Source of the DNA: Unio delphinus
Lineage: Eukaryota; Mollusca; Bivalvia; Unionida; Unionidae
Reading direction: 5' to 3'
DNA length: 64,000 bases
Assembly: GCA_029339505.1 (NCBI GenBank)
Contig: JAQISU010000134.1
Coordinates: 987,501-1,051,500, forward strand
In this document: piece by piece, positions 10,872 through 23,438 of the stretch
Layout: the number at the start of each line of letters is the position of its first letter
How positions within the stretch are numbered: position 1 is the stretch's first letter
Notes under the pieces: generated by a model
What the model saw: the letters and a program-made list of their open reading frames with translations, nothing else
Told to the model about the DNA's origin: nothing
Databases searched by the model: none
Made by a program: the position numbers and the translations under genes

Positions 10872-13282
10872 GACTTTGTATAGCACCTAATCTTTAGAAG
10901 CTCTAAGCGCTTTACATCTATAATGATATGACTATGAAAAACAAAAAACAAAAACAAACACCATGAAATTAGAAAACATAAAAAATGCTGAAAATAGTTA
11001 AGGTAGGAAACATTATTGGTCTTTAAGTTTGTTTTTGCAGTCAAAAAGATGAGTTTGAAGAGCACTCTTGAAAGGGATCACTGTCTTTGTATCTAATTTC
11101 AATGAGCAATTCGTTACACGTTGTGGGGCCCTTGTATGCAAAGAATGTTGTCCATCACTTAGTTTTCATCATGGGAATAATGAGTATACGATTGTCAGAA
11201 AAGGAGCATAAGCATTTTGCTGGTGTGTACACATGTGAGGCCAGATAGGTATGTTGGACTGGAGTCCGTCAGTGAAACATTGCACAGAGAACAAATTTTG
11301 TGTTTGATTCTGGATCAAATGGATAGCCAGTTTAGGGTACAGAGCAGTGGGGAGATGTGCACTGATCGTGGTACTCTAAAGATGATCTGAGCAGCTGTGT
11401 TTTGAACTTTTAAAGTTTCTGGAGTAGATACTGAGATGAACCAGACAGAATTGAGTTACAATAGTAAAGTGTTGAATATACTAATGAACACACAATTATT
11501 TTAGTGGCATCAACTGAAAGATATTTGTGAATGGAGCTGAAGAGTCTCAATTCAAGATAAAAAAAAATTGTAGCTTGCATATGTTCATGACATGTTGATG
11601 CAATGTGAGAGTACTGTCCAGAGTAACACCTAGGATTCATACTGACTGTGTGAATTTAATGTTGGTGTTGCTGATATTTACTGCTTGAGATAAAGGATGT
11701 GAATGAGAAAGTCTTTGTGTTGCGATCAGAATGGCCTCAGTTTTATCATCATTCATCTGCAGTTTGTTACTGGTCATCCATATATGATTTCACATCAGAA
11801 ATGCACCTCTCTACTCCTTGGATGGTAGCATCAACTTCAGTTGGGTGGCTAGACTTGTATATTTGGGTGTCATCAGTGTACAATTGGTGAGACACTGTGT
11901 GATGATCTATGACAGTTGAAAGTGACTGAGTGTATAGAATGAAATGAACAAGTCCAAGAAAAGACCCCTCTAAAACACCACAACATAGATCATCTGGGCT
12001 GCAGTGTATTGCATTTGCAGATACAATTTGTGTCCTGTTGACTAAGTAGGACTTAAACCATAGTAAGGCTGTATTGTGAATGCCAACTTACATGTTGGAG
12101 ATGGTGAAGTAATATATCATGGTCTCTTGTGTCAAATGCTGTAGACAAATCAAGGAGGGTGAGGACTGTAATCTTTCCAATATCCAAAGCAGAGAGAATG
12201 TCATTAAAATACTTTCAGAAGAGTAGTTTCAGTATTGTGGCATGGACGATAATATGCAGAATGTACATTGCTAAAAAGACTGAATTCAAATGAGATACAA
12301 GTTGGGTTAGAACAACTTTTTCTAAGATTTTTTATATGAACGGGAGACTAGAAACTGGGCGGTACTTCTTTAAATTGTTATGGTCAAGTGTTGGTTTCTT
12401 CAGCAGAGGTTTCACAGTGGCAATTTTGAAAAATGAAGGGAATTCCCCAGATGAGAGAGTGTTATTAATAATATCAGTTAGTGAAGGCAATATTGGATCT
12501 AAGCACTCAAGCAAGCAGTGATGTTGGAGTTGGATCAAGTTCACCCAACTTTGGTGCACTCTTCATCACGACTGCCCGTACTAAATCCATAGAGACAGGT
12601 CCGAATGCTCCTAATGGTTGTCGCTGAAATTCTGTATGATAACTGTATGGCGACACGTCAATTGAAACTGTGTTGCTAAGCAAATCTCTAATGGTTTGTA
12701 CTTTGTCTTGGAAGAAATTTGCAAATGGTCCGGAAGGTCTACTGGAGAGAATGCAGTAGGAAGTGGTGTGCATTTGTTCCTTGACATTAGTTTGTTAGTT
12801 ATCTCAAAGAGCTCTTTGCTGCTGGAAATCTCCGTGATCTTAGTACTGTAGTGGGATAATTTGGCTAAATAGACTATGTTTGTGATGTTCTTCTTAGCGG
12901 CTTTGAAGATTTATTTATGAATAATGAGTCTGGTGGAAAGCCAAAGCCCCTGTGCTTTACAGCGGTCTCTTCTAGCTTGGTGGCTGTGGCATGTTTTTCA
13001 AGCAATGAACACAGGCAGTTATCAAGTTGTTCTGCTGTAGGAGGTAAGAAAGTTGTTATGTTTGCTTGGATGTTATGCATTAGTTTGGTTCTATTTTTAT
13101 CATACAGAGGTTTCTCATAGTAGCAAATAAAGGTGGAGGGTGAGGGATGCATCATGGGATAAAAGAACACAGTCACATGTACTTTTCTTAACCATTTCTC
13201 AAATTTAATGAGGGGCCACAGTATGGAGATGCCTCTGACAAAAATGGGATTCAATGTGTGCTTAAATTCCTGGTTTGCAACA
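10816..13282 (-). mobile_element. CR1/L2-like LINE, 5'-truncated and degenerate
   Basis: Minus-strand remnant of a non-LTR retrotransposon polymerase. In coding order: a pre-RT region (about 13280-12874; LLEKHA and FPPDSLF motifs). Then the RT start (12773-12332; GELDPTPTS, SLTDIINNTLSSGEFP, KKYRPVSSLPF). Then LLDLSTAFDT near 12118-12165, the catalytic YTDDTQ at 11863-11880, and the conserved YLSVDATK and YYCNSILSG stretch near 11410-11560. A C-terminal tail (VPRS..SPLLCTL, SSDNRILI) ends near 11050. The 3'UTR contains 'aaagcgcttagagcttct', a tail motif I know from marine invertebrate CR1-like elements, and ends in (ATT)n (10816-10868). The frame is broken by several frameshifts and stops, so it is dead. 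The endonuclease domain and ORF1 are missing. Related copies lie at 50070, 53045 and 61876. Confidence 0.9.
11863..11880 (-). other. RT catalytic motif YTDDTQ
   Basis: Reading the minus strand from 11880 to 11863 gives Y-T-D-D-T-Q, the LINE form of the YxDD reverse-transcriptase active site. Both aspartates are intact although the frame around it is broken. Confidence 0.88.
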
Positions 13283-13285
13283 ACT

Positions 13286-14367
13286 ACAAAATCCATGACA
13301 TATACATGTAATACAGCACAATATCCATTAAAAAAGTACAGCACAAAATCCATGACAAAGGGTACAGCACAATATCCACATCAAATGGTACAGCACAAAA
13401 TCCATGACAAAGGGTACAGCACAATATCCCCATCAAATAGTACAGCACAAAATCCATGACAAAGGGTACAGCACAAAATCCATGACAAGGGGTACAGTAC
13501 AATATCCACATCAAATGGTACAGCACAAAATCCACATCAAATGGTACAGCACAAAATCCACATCAAATGGTACAGCACAAAATCCACATCAAATGGTAAA
13601 GCACAAAATCCACATCAAATGGTACAGCACAAAATCCACATCAAATGGTACAGCACAAAATCCATGACAAAGGGTACAGTACAATATCCACATCAAATGG
13701 TACAACACAAAATCCATGACAAGGGGTACAGTACAATATCCACATCAAATGGTACAACACAAAATCCATGACAATGGGTACAGCACAATATCCACATCAA
13801 ATGGTACAGCACAAAATCCATGACAAAGGGTACAGCCCAATATGCACATCAAATGGTACAGCACAAAATCCACATCAAATGGTACAGCACAAAATCCATA
13901 TCAAATGGTACAGCACAAAATCCACATCAAATGGTAAAGCACAAAATCCACATCCTATGGTACAGCACAAAATCCACATCAAATGGTACAGCACAAAATC
14001 CACATCAAATGGTACAGCACAAAATCCATGACAACTGGTAGAGCATGAAATACACATCAAATGGTACAGAACAAATTCCATGATAAATAGTCCTGCACAA
14101 AATCCAAGACTAATGATACAGTACAAAATCAAAGACATTATTTTAATGGTACAGCACAAAATTAATGACAAATGGTACATTTCAAAATCCATGTCAAATG
14201 ATACCCAAACAAATTCACAAAAATGGTACAACAGAAAGTCCATAACAAACAGTACATTACAAAATCCATGACAAATGGTACATTACAAAATCCATGACAA
14301 ACGGTACATTACAAAATCCATGACAAATGGTACATTACAAAATCCATGACAAATGGTACAGCATAAA
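13286..14367. repeat. 26-bp minisatellite
   Basis: About 41 units of 26 bp in two main forms, 'ggtacagcacaaaatccaca' + 'tcaaat' and 'gggtacagcacaaaatccat' + 'gacaaa'. Units decay after about 14040. The array starts where the LINE coding part breaks off. Frames on both strands stay open over stretches because the unit has few stops; none looks like a gene. Confidence 0.95.
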
Positions 14368-14745
14368 AGTTGTCAATTTAGTAAAACAATTTTATATCAT
14401 GGCACTGAACCAAAATGATGTCAAAAAGAAAATCTTCTGCCAAAACTAGTTCAGCTCATTAGATCAGCTGATACATAAGCATTCATGACCAATCATCAGT
14501 AAATAACAAATTCAAAATGCAACCTTGGAGAAATTGTCCAGAGATGAATTTATTGAGTTTTGACTATTGGTACTCAAGTCATTCTGGAGATGAAAGCTCA
14601 TCAGAATCCAAAACGTGACTTGAAAATCAAAGAAGCTCTGCAGATGTTGATATTCAAAACTTTTCTCACTAAGATCCGATTGCAGTCTGCGGAAAAAGTG
14701 ATAAGTTTCATAGCCCTTGAAATTCACAACTCTTGATACTGCATT
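14368..14745. other. Non-coding DNA
   Basis: No gene or repeat recognised. Confidence 0.4.

Positions 14746-15839
<1,094 letters not shown>

Positions 15840-15904
<65 letters not shown>
15840..15904. repeat. (AT)n microsatellite
   Basis: About 65 bp of TA dinucleotides. Confidence 0.98.
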
Positions 15905-15911
<7 letters not shown>

Positions 15912-16406
15912 AAAACTCTAATGGTGCATTTCCTGAAAATGCCATGATATTAGCTGTGTCATCAAAGTATGTCAATTTTCACAACACTACATTACATTAT
16001 TACGAATTGCATGACTTCTTATTGGCCATGCATGTCACAGGAATCCTGTCTTGCATACACCATTATGACTCTAGGTCTTAAAAAATGTAACAGAAAGTGA
16101 AATGATCAATTAATTTAAGTAAAATCAATTATTTATTTCTGTACAATACAAAATAAAATTTAAGAGACACTTGCAGAATTGTGAATTAAATCCAAAATAA
16201 TCGCAAAGGCCCTCTCACAAGTCCAAAAGTAATAAATGTTCCAAATGAATTCCAATAGTCTGGAATAAACTGATCTAACATGATGCAATCCTGAATTTCA
16301 TGGAATGAGTTCAAAATATTCCAAAGGAGGTAGGTTATGGATTCCATTAGACTCCATTACATAATAATAACATTAATAGTATAATAATAACATTAATAAT
16401 ATACCC
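15905..16406. other. Non-coding DNA
   Basis: 'taataataacattaata' is duplicated near 16362-16400. Nothing else recognised. Confidence 0.4.
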
Positions 16407-16785
16407 CAGTATAGCATGGTCATTTTTATAAGGTGGGTGTGGTCATGGATTCTATTAAATTATGTAACAGTGATACTATGTAATAATATGATGTATCCAG
16501 GTATAACATGGTCCTTGTATAAGGTGGGTATGGTCATGGATTCTATTAAATTATGTAACAGTGATACTATGTAATAATATGATGTATCCAGGTATAACAT
16601 GGTCCTTGTATAAGATGGGTATGGTCATGGATTCTATTAAATTATGTAACAGTGATACTATGTATGATGTATCCAGGTATGACATGGTCTTTGTATAAGG
16701 TGGGTATGGTCATGGATCTCATCACACTGTATCATAATAACACCATGTACCCCATATTATAACCATATTTGGTCATGAATCCCAT
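16407..16785. repeat. 91-bp minisatellite, about four units
   Basis: Units start near 16407, 16499, 16590 and 16675 with 'aggtataacatggtccttgt' and share 'ggtcatggattctattaaat'. The third is 85 bp because of a small deletion; the fourth is partial and diverged. Confidence 0.92.
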
Positions 16786-16898
16786 ACAGGGTGGTCTCTC
16801 AATAACAGGCCATAATACCCTAACATACAGATGGAGACCCTGGTCTCTAAATAGAAGTGATCTCTCAAAGCATTGGTCTCTCAAGACAGATTTTACTG
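16786..16898. mobile_element. Fragment of a TIR element (pogo/Tigger-like MITE)
   Basis: Shares 'ggtggtctctcaataacagg' and the terminal 'caagacagattttactg', followed by TA, with the fuller copy at 31107-31284. The left terminus is missing. It directly precedes the 54-bp array. Confidence 0.6.
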
Positions 16899-16913
16899 TA
16901 CTATTGACCACTG

Positions 16914-19132
16914 AACAGTATTATAGTGAGGGATCTCTTTATCCTAGTACATTATTGCATCTCCTTTAACAGTGTTATAGTGAGGGATCTCTGTATCATA
17001 GTACATTATTTTACATCCCCTTTAACAGTGTTATAGTGAGGGATCTCTGTATCCTAGTACATTATTGCATCTCCTTTAACAGTGTTATCGTGAGGGATCT
17101 CTGTATCCTAGTACATTATTGCATCTCCTTTAACAGTGTTATCCTGAGGGATCTCTGTATCATAGTACATTATTGCATCTCCTTTAACAGTGTTATAGTG
17201 AGGGATCTCTGTATCATAGTACATTATTTTACATCCCCTTTAACAGTGTTATAGTGAGGGATCTCTGTATCCTAGTACATTATTGCATCTCCTTTAACAG
17301 TGTTATCGTGAGGGATCTCTGTATCCTAGTACATTATTGCATCTCCTTTAACAGTGTTATCGTGAGGGATCTCTGTATCATAGTACATTATTTTACATCC
17401 CCTTTAACAGTGTTATCATGAGGGATCTCTGTATCATAGTACATTATTGCATCCCTTTAACAGTGTTATCGTGAGGGATCTCTATCATAGTACATTATTT
17501 TACATACCCTTTAACAGTGTTATCGTGAGGGATCTCTGTATCATAGTACATTATTTTACATCCCCTTTAACAGTGTTATCGTGAGGGATCTCTGTATCCT
17601 AGTACATTATTGCATCTCCTTTAACAGTGTTATCATGAGGGATCTCTGTATCATAGTACATTATTGCATCTCCTTTAACAGTGTTATAGTGAGGGATCTC
17701 TGTATCATAGTACATTATTTTACATCCCCTTTAACAGTGTTATAGTGAGGGATCTCTGTATCATAGTACATTATTGCATCCCTTTAATAGTGTTATAGTG
17801 AGGGATCTCTGTATCATAGTACATTATTTTACATCTCCTTTAACAGAATTTTAGTGAGGGATATCTGTATCATAGTACATTATTTTACATCTCCTTTAAC
17901 AGAATTTTAGTGAGGGATCTCTGTATCATAGTACATTATTTTACATCTCCTTTAACAGAATTTTAGTGAGGGATCTCTGTATCATAGTACATTATTTTAC
18001 ATCCCCTTTAACAGCGTCTTAGTGAGAGAGATCTGTATCCTAGTACATTATTGCATCCCCTTTAACAGTGTTATCATGAGGGATCTCTGTATCATAGTAC
18101 ATTATTGCATCTCCTTTAACAGTGTTATAGTTAGGGATCTCTGTATCATAGTACATTATTTTACATACCCTTTAACAGTGTTATCGTGAGGGATCTCTGT
18201 ATCATAGTACATTATTGCATCTCCTTTAACAGTGTTATCGTGAGGGATCTCTGTATCATAGTACATTATTGCATCTCCTTTAACAGTGTTATCATGAGGG
18301 ATCTCTGTATCATTGTACATTATTTTACATACCCTTTAACAGTGTTATCGTGAGGGATCTCTGTATCATAGTACATTATTGCATCCCTTTAACAGTGTTA
18401 TCGTGAGGGATCTCTGTATCATAGTACATTATTTTACATACCCTTTAACAGTGTTATCGTGAGGGATCTCTGTATCCTAGTACATTATTGCATCTCCTTT
18501 AACAGTGTTATCATGAGGGATCTCTGTATCATAGTACATTATTTTACATCCCCTTTAACAGTGTTATCATGAGGGATCTCTGTATCATAGTACATTATTG
18601 CATCCCTTTAACAGTGTTATCGTGAGGGATCTCTGTATCATAGTACATTATTTTACATACCCTTTAACAGTGTTTATCGTGAGGGATCTCTGTATCATAG
18701 TACATTATTTTACATCCCCTTTAACAGTGTTATCGTGAGGGATCTCTGTATCCTAGTACATTATTGCATCTCCTTTAACAGTGTTATCATGAGGGATCTC
18801 TGTATCATAGTACATTATTGCATCTCCTTTAACAGTGTTATAGTGAGGGATCTCTGTATCCTAGTACATTATTTTACATCTCCTTTAACAGAATTTTAGT
18901 GAGGGATATCTGTATCATAGTACATTATTTTACATCTCCTTTAACAGAATTTTAATGAGGGATCTCTGTATCATAGTACATTATTTTACATTCCCTTTAA
19001 CAGCGTCTTAGTGAGAGAGATCTGTATCCTAGTACATTATTGCATCCCCTTTAACAGTGTGATCGTGAGAGATCTCTGTATCATAGTACATTATTATAGC
19101 CCATGGAACAGTATAATAGTTAGGGATCTGAG
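16914..19132. repeat. 54-bp satellite-like array, about 41 units
   Basis: Unit 'aacagtgttatagtgaggga', then 'tctctgtatcatagtacatt', then 'attgcatctccttt'. Two monomer types alternate irregularly, ending 'attgcatctcc' or 'attttacatcccc'. A third type with 'aacagaattttagtgaggg' clusters at 17840-18000 and 18880-18970, each followed by a 'cagcgtcttagtgagagaga' unit, which shows duplication of multi-unit blocks. No coding potential. Confidence 0.96.
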
Positions 19133-19191
19133 CATCCTGTTTTGGTATTTGAAGTTTTAAAAAAATAGCAGCAAATATCATAAGTGTTAAG

Positions 19192-19644
19192 ACAGACTGG
19201 TATCATTCAATATCCACAGACAATATCCAATATCCTTCATCATGCACAGACTGGCATCCTTCATCATACACAGACCAGTATTCTTCATCATACACAGACC
19301 GGTATCCTTCATCATACACAGACTGGTATCATTCAGTATCCACAGACCGGTATCCTTTATCATGCACATACTGGTATCATTCAGTATCCACAGATCGGTA
19401 TCCTTCATCAAATGCAGACTGGTATCCTTCATCATGCACAGACTGGTATCCTTCATCATACACAGACTGGTATCATTCAGTATTCACAGACAGGTATCCT
19501 TCATCATACAAAGACAGGTATCATTCAGTATTCACAGACTGGTATCCTTCATCATGAACAGACTGGTATCATTTATTGTTCACAAACCGGTATCCTTCAT
19601 CATGCACAGACTGGTATCATTCATTATCCACTGACTGGTATCTC
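19192..19644. repeat. 24-bp minisatellite
   Basis: About 19 units of 24 bp such as 'acagactggtatcattcagt' + 'atcc', alternating with 'acagactggtatccttcatc' + 'atac'. Because 24 is a multiple of three, a 159-codon plus frame with eight-residue repeats (HTQTGILH) stays open. I read it as a consequence of the unit length, not a gene. Confidence 0.93.
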
Positions 19645-20071
19645 AATAAAGTCAAGATTATGAGGGAATTCATCAAATGAAACCTTCTGAGACAGTTTCA
19701 TTTTGGTTATAAAGATTTAAAACGTCATTTGATTCACTTCAGTTCAAGCAAGCTGATGTGCAGACGACATAATGATGCACTCTGTATTAATTCTCCAATA
19801 AATATAAGATATTTAGGGTTTACTAAAAATCACTTAAAATAATAACAAGTTTGTTTAGCATGATGAAGTTATCTTTTGATATATATCTTTGAGGCAGGGA
19901 AGGGAATATAAAAGGAATTTATAATATTAAAGAATTTGTAACACCATGTACTTGACCATTCATTACAAGTAATGTGGAAATAAAAAGTCTGCTTAAGAAC
20001 ATTTTCTTCAGGAAAATTGCAAGTTATAAATGAAATTAAACCTATTACATTCTTTACAGTGATCTATTTCA
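19645..20071. other. AT-rich non-coding DNA
   Basis: Nothing recognised. Confidence 0.4.
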
Positions 20072-20112
<41 letters not shown>

Positions 20113-20131
20113 GTTATTATTATTATCATCA

Positions 20132-20164
<33 letters not shown>

Positions 20165-20196
20165 GTTTTAGTTATTATCATTAGTTATTATCATTA

Positions 20197-20236
<40 letters not shown>

Positions 20237-20268
20237 GTTTTAGTTATTATCATTAGTTATTATCATTA

Positions 20269-20302
<34 letters not shown>

Positions 20303-20360
20303 GTTATTATCATTAGTTATTATCATTAGTTATTATTATTATTATTAGTTATTATCATTA

Positions 20361-20426
<66 letters not shown>
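20072..20426. repeat. Compound (ATT)n microsatellite
   Basis: About 355 bp of ATT/TTA repeats interrupted by blocks of 'agttattatcattagttatt' that are themselves repeated. Confidence 0.97.
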
Positions 20427-20428
<2 letters not shown>

Positions 20429-21300
20429 TCTGTGCTATTTACCTACTGACCTCTGTATTCCAATTATTATCCATGTCCAACATACATTTCTACCTAAAAG
20501 TATGCTTACATTCAATAGGCTTTGAAAATTTGGCTCAGAATAATTTCATTATATTGTGATGCATAGGGTGTTGTATATCACTGGTATATCACTGGCAGTT
20601 TGTCTTTAATAATTCAAAATAATGTGCAAATCATTCCTTAGTTTTCCAGTCAGATAATCAGCTTTTAACCACTGGGCATCCCAAAGGGAACGATGGATAG
20701 AATTGGATATATTTGCCTTTCATTATTTGGAGTAATTAAATCCACCAATATCATATGTCTATCCAATTTAGATTCTGTGTTGATTTTACATTTCCGACAA
20801 CAAAAAACAAATTTAGCATGTCTATTTGGCTTCCTAATTTCTAACAAGAACATCTTTTTGTTGTTTTATAATTACTCCATAAATATAAATATCATCCCCA
20901 GATACATTTGTCTTGATCCTTTGATATTATTGCCCAAGACATAATTTTTTGTTTTTCTAAAATGCTGACTTTTTGGCAAATGACCATAACACATTAGAGG
21001 TCACAAGAGTTAAAGATTCCTTGAGCCGAACTGTCGTACAAAGCAGATACTAGAATTTGAATTTTGTAAAATGGAACACAATATGGAATAACACCAATAG
21101 TTAAACTAAAATCTTATTCTGGTACCTATTTTAACCTGAACCAATCAGAGCAATTACCTGTTTTGAACACTGTCAGTTGCAGGTACTTTCCAAAATGATG
21201 CAGGTATATATTTTCACCTTAGCCATTAAAAAAGCAATTGCACGATAGATACCTTGATAAAACAGACATCCTGACATGACAGACACATATACCTGTACAT
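20427..21300. other. AT-rich non-coding DNA
   Basis: Short overlapping frames on both strands (20665-20944) have no recognisable domain. No repeat array seen. Confidence 0.4.
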
Positions 21301-21313
21301 GTTCAGACTGACA

Positions 21314-21865
21314 ACTTGATAAAACAGACATCTAAAGACATACACCCAGATACATCAAACACATCTCAAGACTGACACCTTGATACAACAGACATATCTC
21401 AAGACTAACACCTTGATACAACAGACATATCTCAAGACTGACACAAAGATACAACAGACATCTAAAGACAGCCACCCAGATACAACAGACACATCTCAAT
21501 ACTGACACCTTGATACAACAGACATATCTCAAGACTGACACCTTGATACAACAGACATATCTCAAGACTGACACAAAGATACAACAGACACATCTCAAGA
21601 CTGACACCTTGATACAACAGACACATCTCAAGACTGACACCTTGATACAACAGACATATCTCAAGACTGACACAAAGATACAACAGACATCTAAAGACAG
21701 CCACCCAGATACAACAGACATATCTCAAGAATGACACCCATATACAACAGACATATCTCAACACCGACACCTTGATACAACAGACACATCTCAAGACTGA
21801 CACCTTGATACATCAAACACATTAGGATAGCCAACTTGACACAACCGACACATCTTTCAACACAA
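21314..21865. repeat. 33-bp minisatellite
   Basis: About 16 units of 'caagactgacaccttgatac' + 'aacagacatatct'. Variants carry 'acacaaagatac', or the shorter 'catctaaagacagccaccca'. Frames through it stay open because 33 is divisible by three (11-residue repeats on both strands). Confidence 0.94.
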
Positions 21866-21906
21866 ATACATTCCATATAACTTTAACCAACATAAAACTG
21901 CTAACA

Positions 21907-22031
21907 CAGTCCAAAATATGCCTGGTAAATTAAGATTTGCAAAGCACTGACCAATCAATCTGCTAAAAAAGGTCCAAAATATGCCTGGTAAATTAAGGCT
22001 TGTTTTATGCAAAGCACTGACCAATCAAATT
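21907..22031. repeat. Direct duplication of about 62 bp
   Basis: 'tccaaaatatgcctggtaaa' then 'ttaag', and 'gcaaagcactgaccaatcaa', occur at about 21911-21959 and 21972-22029. The second copy has an extra 'ttgttttat'. Confidence 0.85.
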
Positions 22032-22181
22032 GTTGCTCTTGATTTTTGCCACAAGTTTATCTCCACTATCATGTCACCAAGTGGGGAGTACTCATGTTTG
22101 ATTTATTTGTTTGTCTGCAATGTATTACTTACACCTGAAAGCACCCGTATTACTTACATTACCTTACACATACTTATCTGC

Positions 22182-22242
22182 ACTTGATAAAACAGACATC
22201 TAAAGACATACACCCAGATACATCAAACACATCTCAAGACTG
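22182..22242. repeat. Displaced 61-bp exact copy from the 33-bp array
   Basis: Identical over 61 bp to 21314-21374 (starts 'acttgataaaacagacatct', ends 'cacatctcaagactg'), about 870 bp downstream of the source. Confidence 0.92.
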
Positions 22243-22690
22243 TGTTGTCATCTGCCAACTTCAAAACTGGCTTGCCAGATTGTTCATTGCCTTCTAGGGG
22301 TCAGTATCATATGATTAAATGTTTTACTTTTGACACCTACATTTGATGATGTAGATTTATCTATATTATGTACAATGGATAACAAGTGTCCCTCAAAGGA
22401 ATTTAGGCCCATCTTGTCAGAAAAGAATATCCAGGAATTCTTGAGTGATACAATTCTCTAATAAGCCACTCTGGCAGACATATTGCATGTAAGATCTGCA
22501 CATATTTTAGGACAAAACTAGATGCCATTAGAAAAGTATCAGCAAAAAACCTGTGTTAATATGTCCATCATTTCATGAAAATCTGTGACAGATTTCCAAT
22601 ATGTTAATTGTGATGGACATATTTGAGGTCAGATCATTTTTATTACCATTCAGGTGCAACCAGCTATCATAGTCATCCAATGGAAACAAT
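22243..22690. other. Non-coding DNA
   Basis: Nothing recognised. Confidence 0.4.
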
Positions 22691-22697
22691 GTCATTG

Positions 22698-22990
22698 TGA
22701 CTTTCCATTTAGATCAGTGTGACTTAACATTTTAGGTCAGTGTGACTTTCCATTTAGGTCAGTGTGACTTTCCATTTAGGTCAGTGTGACTTTCCATTTA
22801 GGTCAATGTGACTTTCCATTTAGGTCAGTGTTATTTTCCATTTAGGTCAGTGTGACTTTCCATTTAGGTCAGTGTTATTTTCCATTTAGGTCAATGTGAC
22901 TTTCCATTTAGGTCAGTGTGACTTTCCATTTAGGTCAGTGTGACTTTCCATTTTAGGTCAGTGTGACTTTCCATTTAGGTCAGTGCAACT
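22698..22990. repeat. 22-bp minisatellite with ERE-like palindromes
   Basis: Twelve AGGTCA-bearing units of 22 bp ('aggtcagtgtgactttccat' + 'tt') start at 22734 and run to 22977; one earlier unit has AGATCA at 22712. Nine of them read AGGTCA-N3-TGACTT (at 22734, 22756, 22778, 22800, 22844, 22888, 22910, 22932 and 22955). That is one base from the palindromic estrogen-response element AGGTCA-N3-TGACCT. Units at 22822 and 22866 have TTATTT in the second half-site, and the last is degenerate. Spacing is 22 bp, about two helical turns, except one 23-bp step. Regulatory function is inference only. Confidence 0.9.
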
Positions 22991-23188
22991 GAATCTCTCA
23001 GGAAGGAGAGTTGGCTGATGCTCTGTTAACCTGATAAAACCCAGAGAAAATGGAAAGCACTCATCATAGGTGGAGAGATCCATGTTATGGAAGGTTGGTA
23101 GTTTTTAGGGACATATATTGTGCCATAAAGATGGGACCCAGAGAAAAGATGCCAGCACTTTGTTGTGATAAAGAGTACAGGTAAAAGA

Positions 23189-23438
23189 AGGAAAGGTTAG
23201 TATGGGAATGCCAAAATGCTGTCTTCATGTTATCCTTCAAGGACAAGTGATTAAGGCAGGCCCATGAGGTAGCTACAGCTCGAACCTTATGGGATTTAAG
23301 TTTCATAAAGGAAAGGTTAGTATGGGAATGCCAAAATGCTGCCTTCATGTTATCCATCAAGGATGAGTGATTAAGGCAGGCCCATGAGGTAGCTACAGCT
23401 CGAACCTTATGGGATTTAAGTTTCATAAAGGAAAGGTC
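23189..23438. repeat. 120-bp tandem duplication
   Basis: Copies at 23189-23308 and 23309-23428 differ at only about five positions. A third partial copy ('aggaaaggt') follows. The frame across both (minus strand) repeats a 40-residue peptide but has no recognisable domain. Confidence 0.94.

Noticed and set aside
12874..13353. 159-codon minus frame as a host gene
   Set aside because: Its right part reads through the 26-bp array; the left part matches the pre-RT region expected of the CR1-like LINE that continues downstream on the same strand.
19184..19663. 159-codon frame with HTQTGILH repeats
   Set aside because: The 24-bp unit is divisible by three and stop-free; a second plus frame and a minus frame are also open, and no protein family is recognised.
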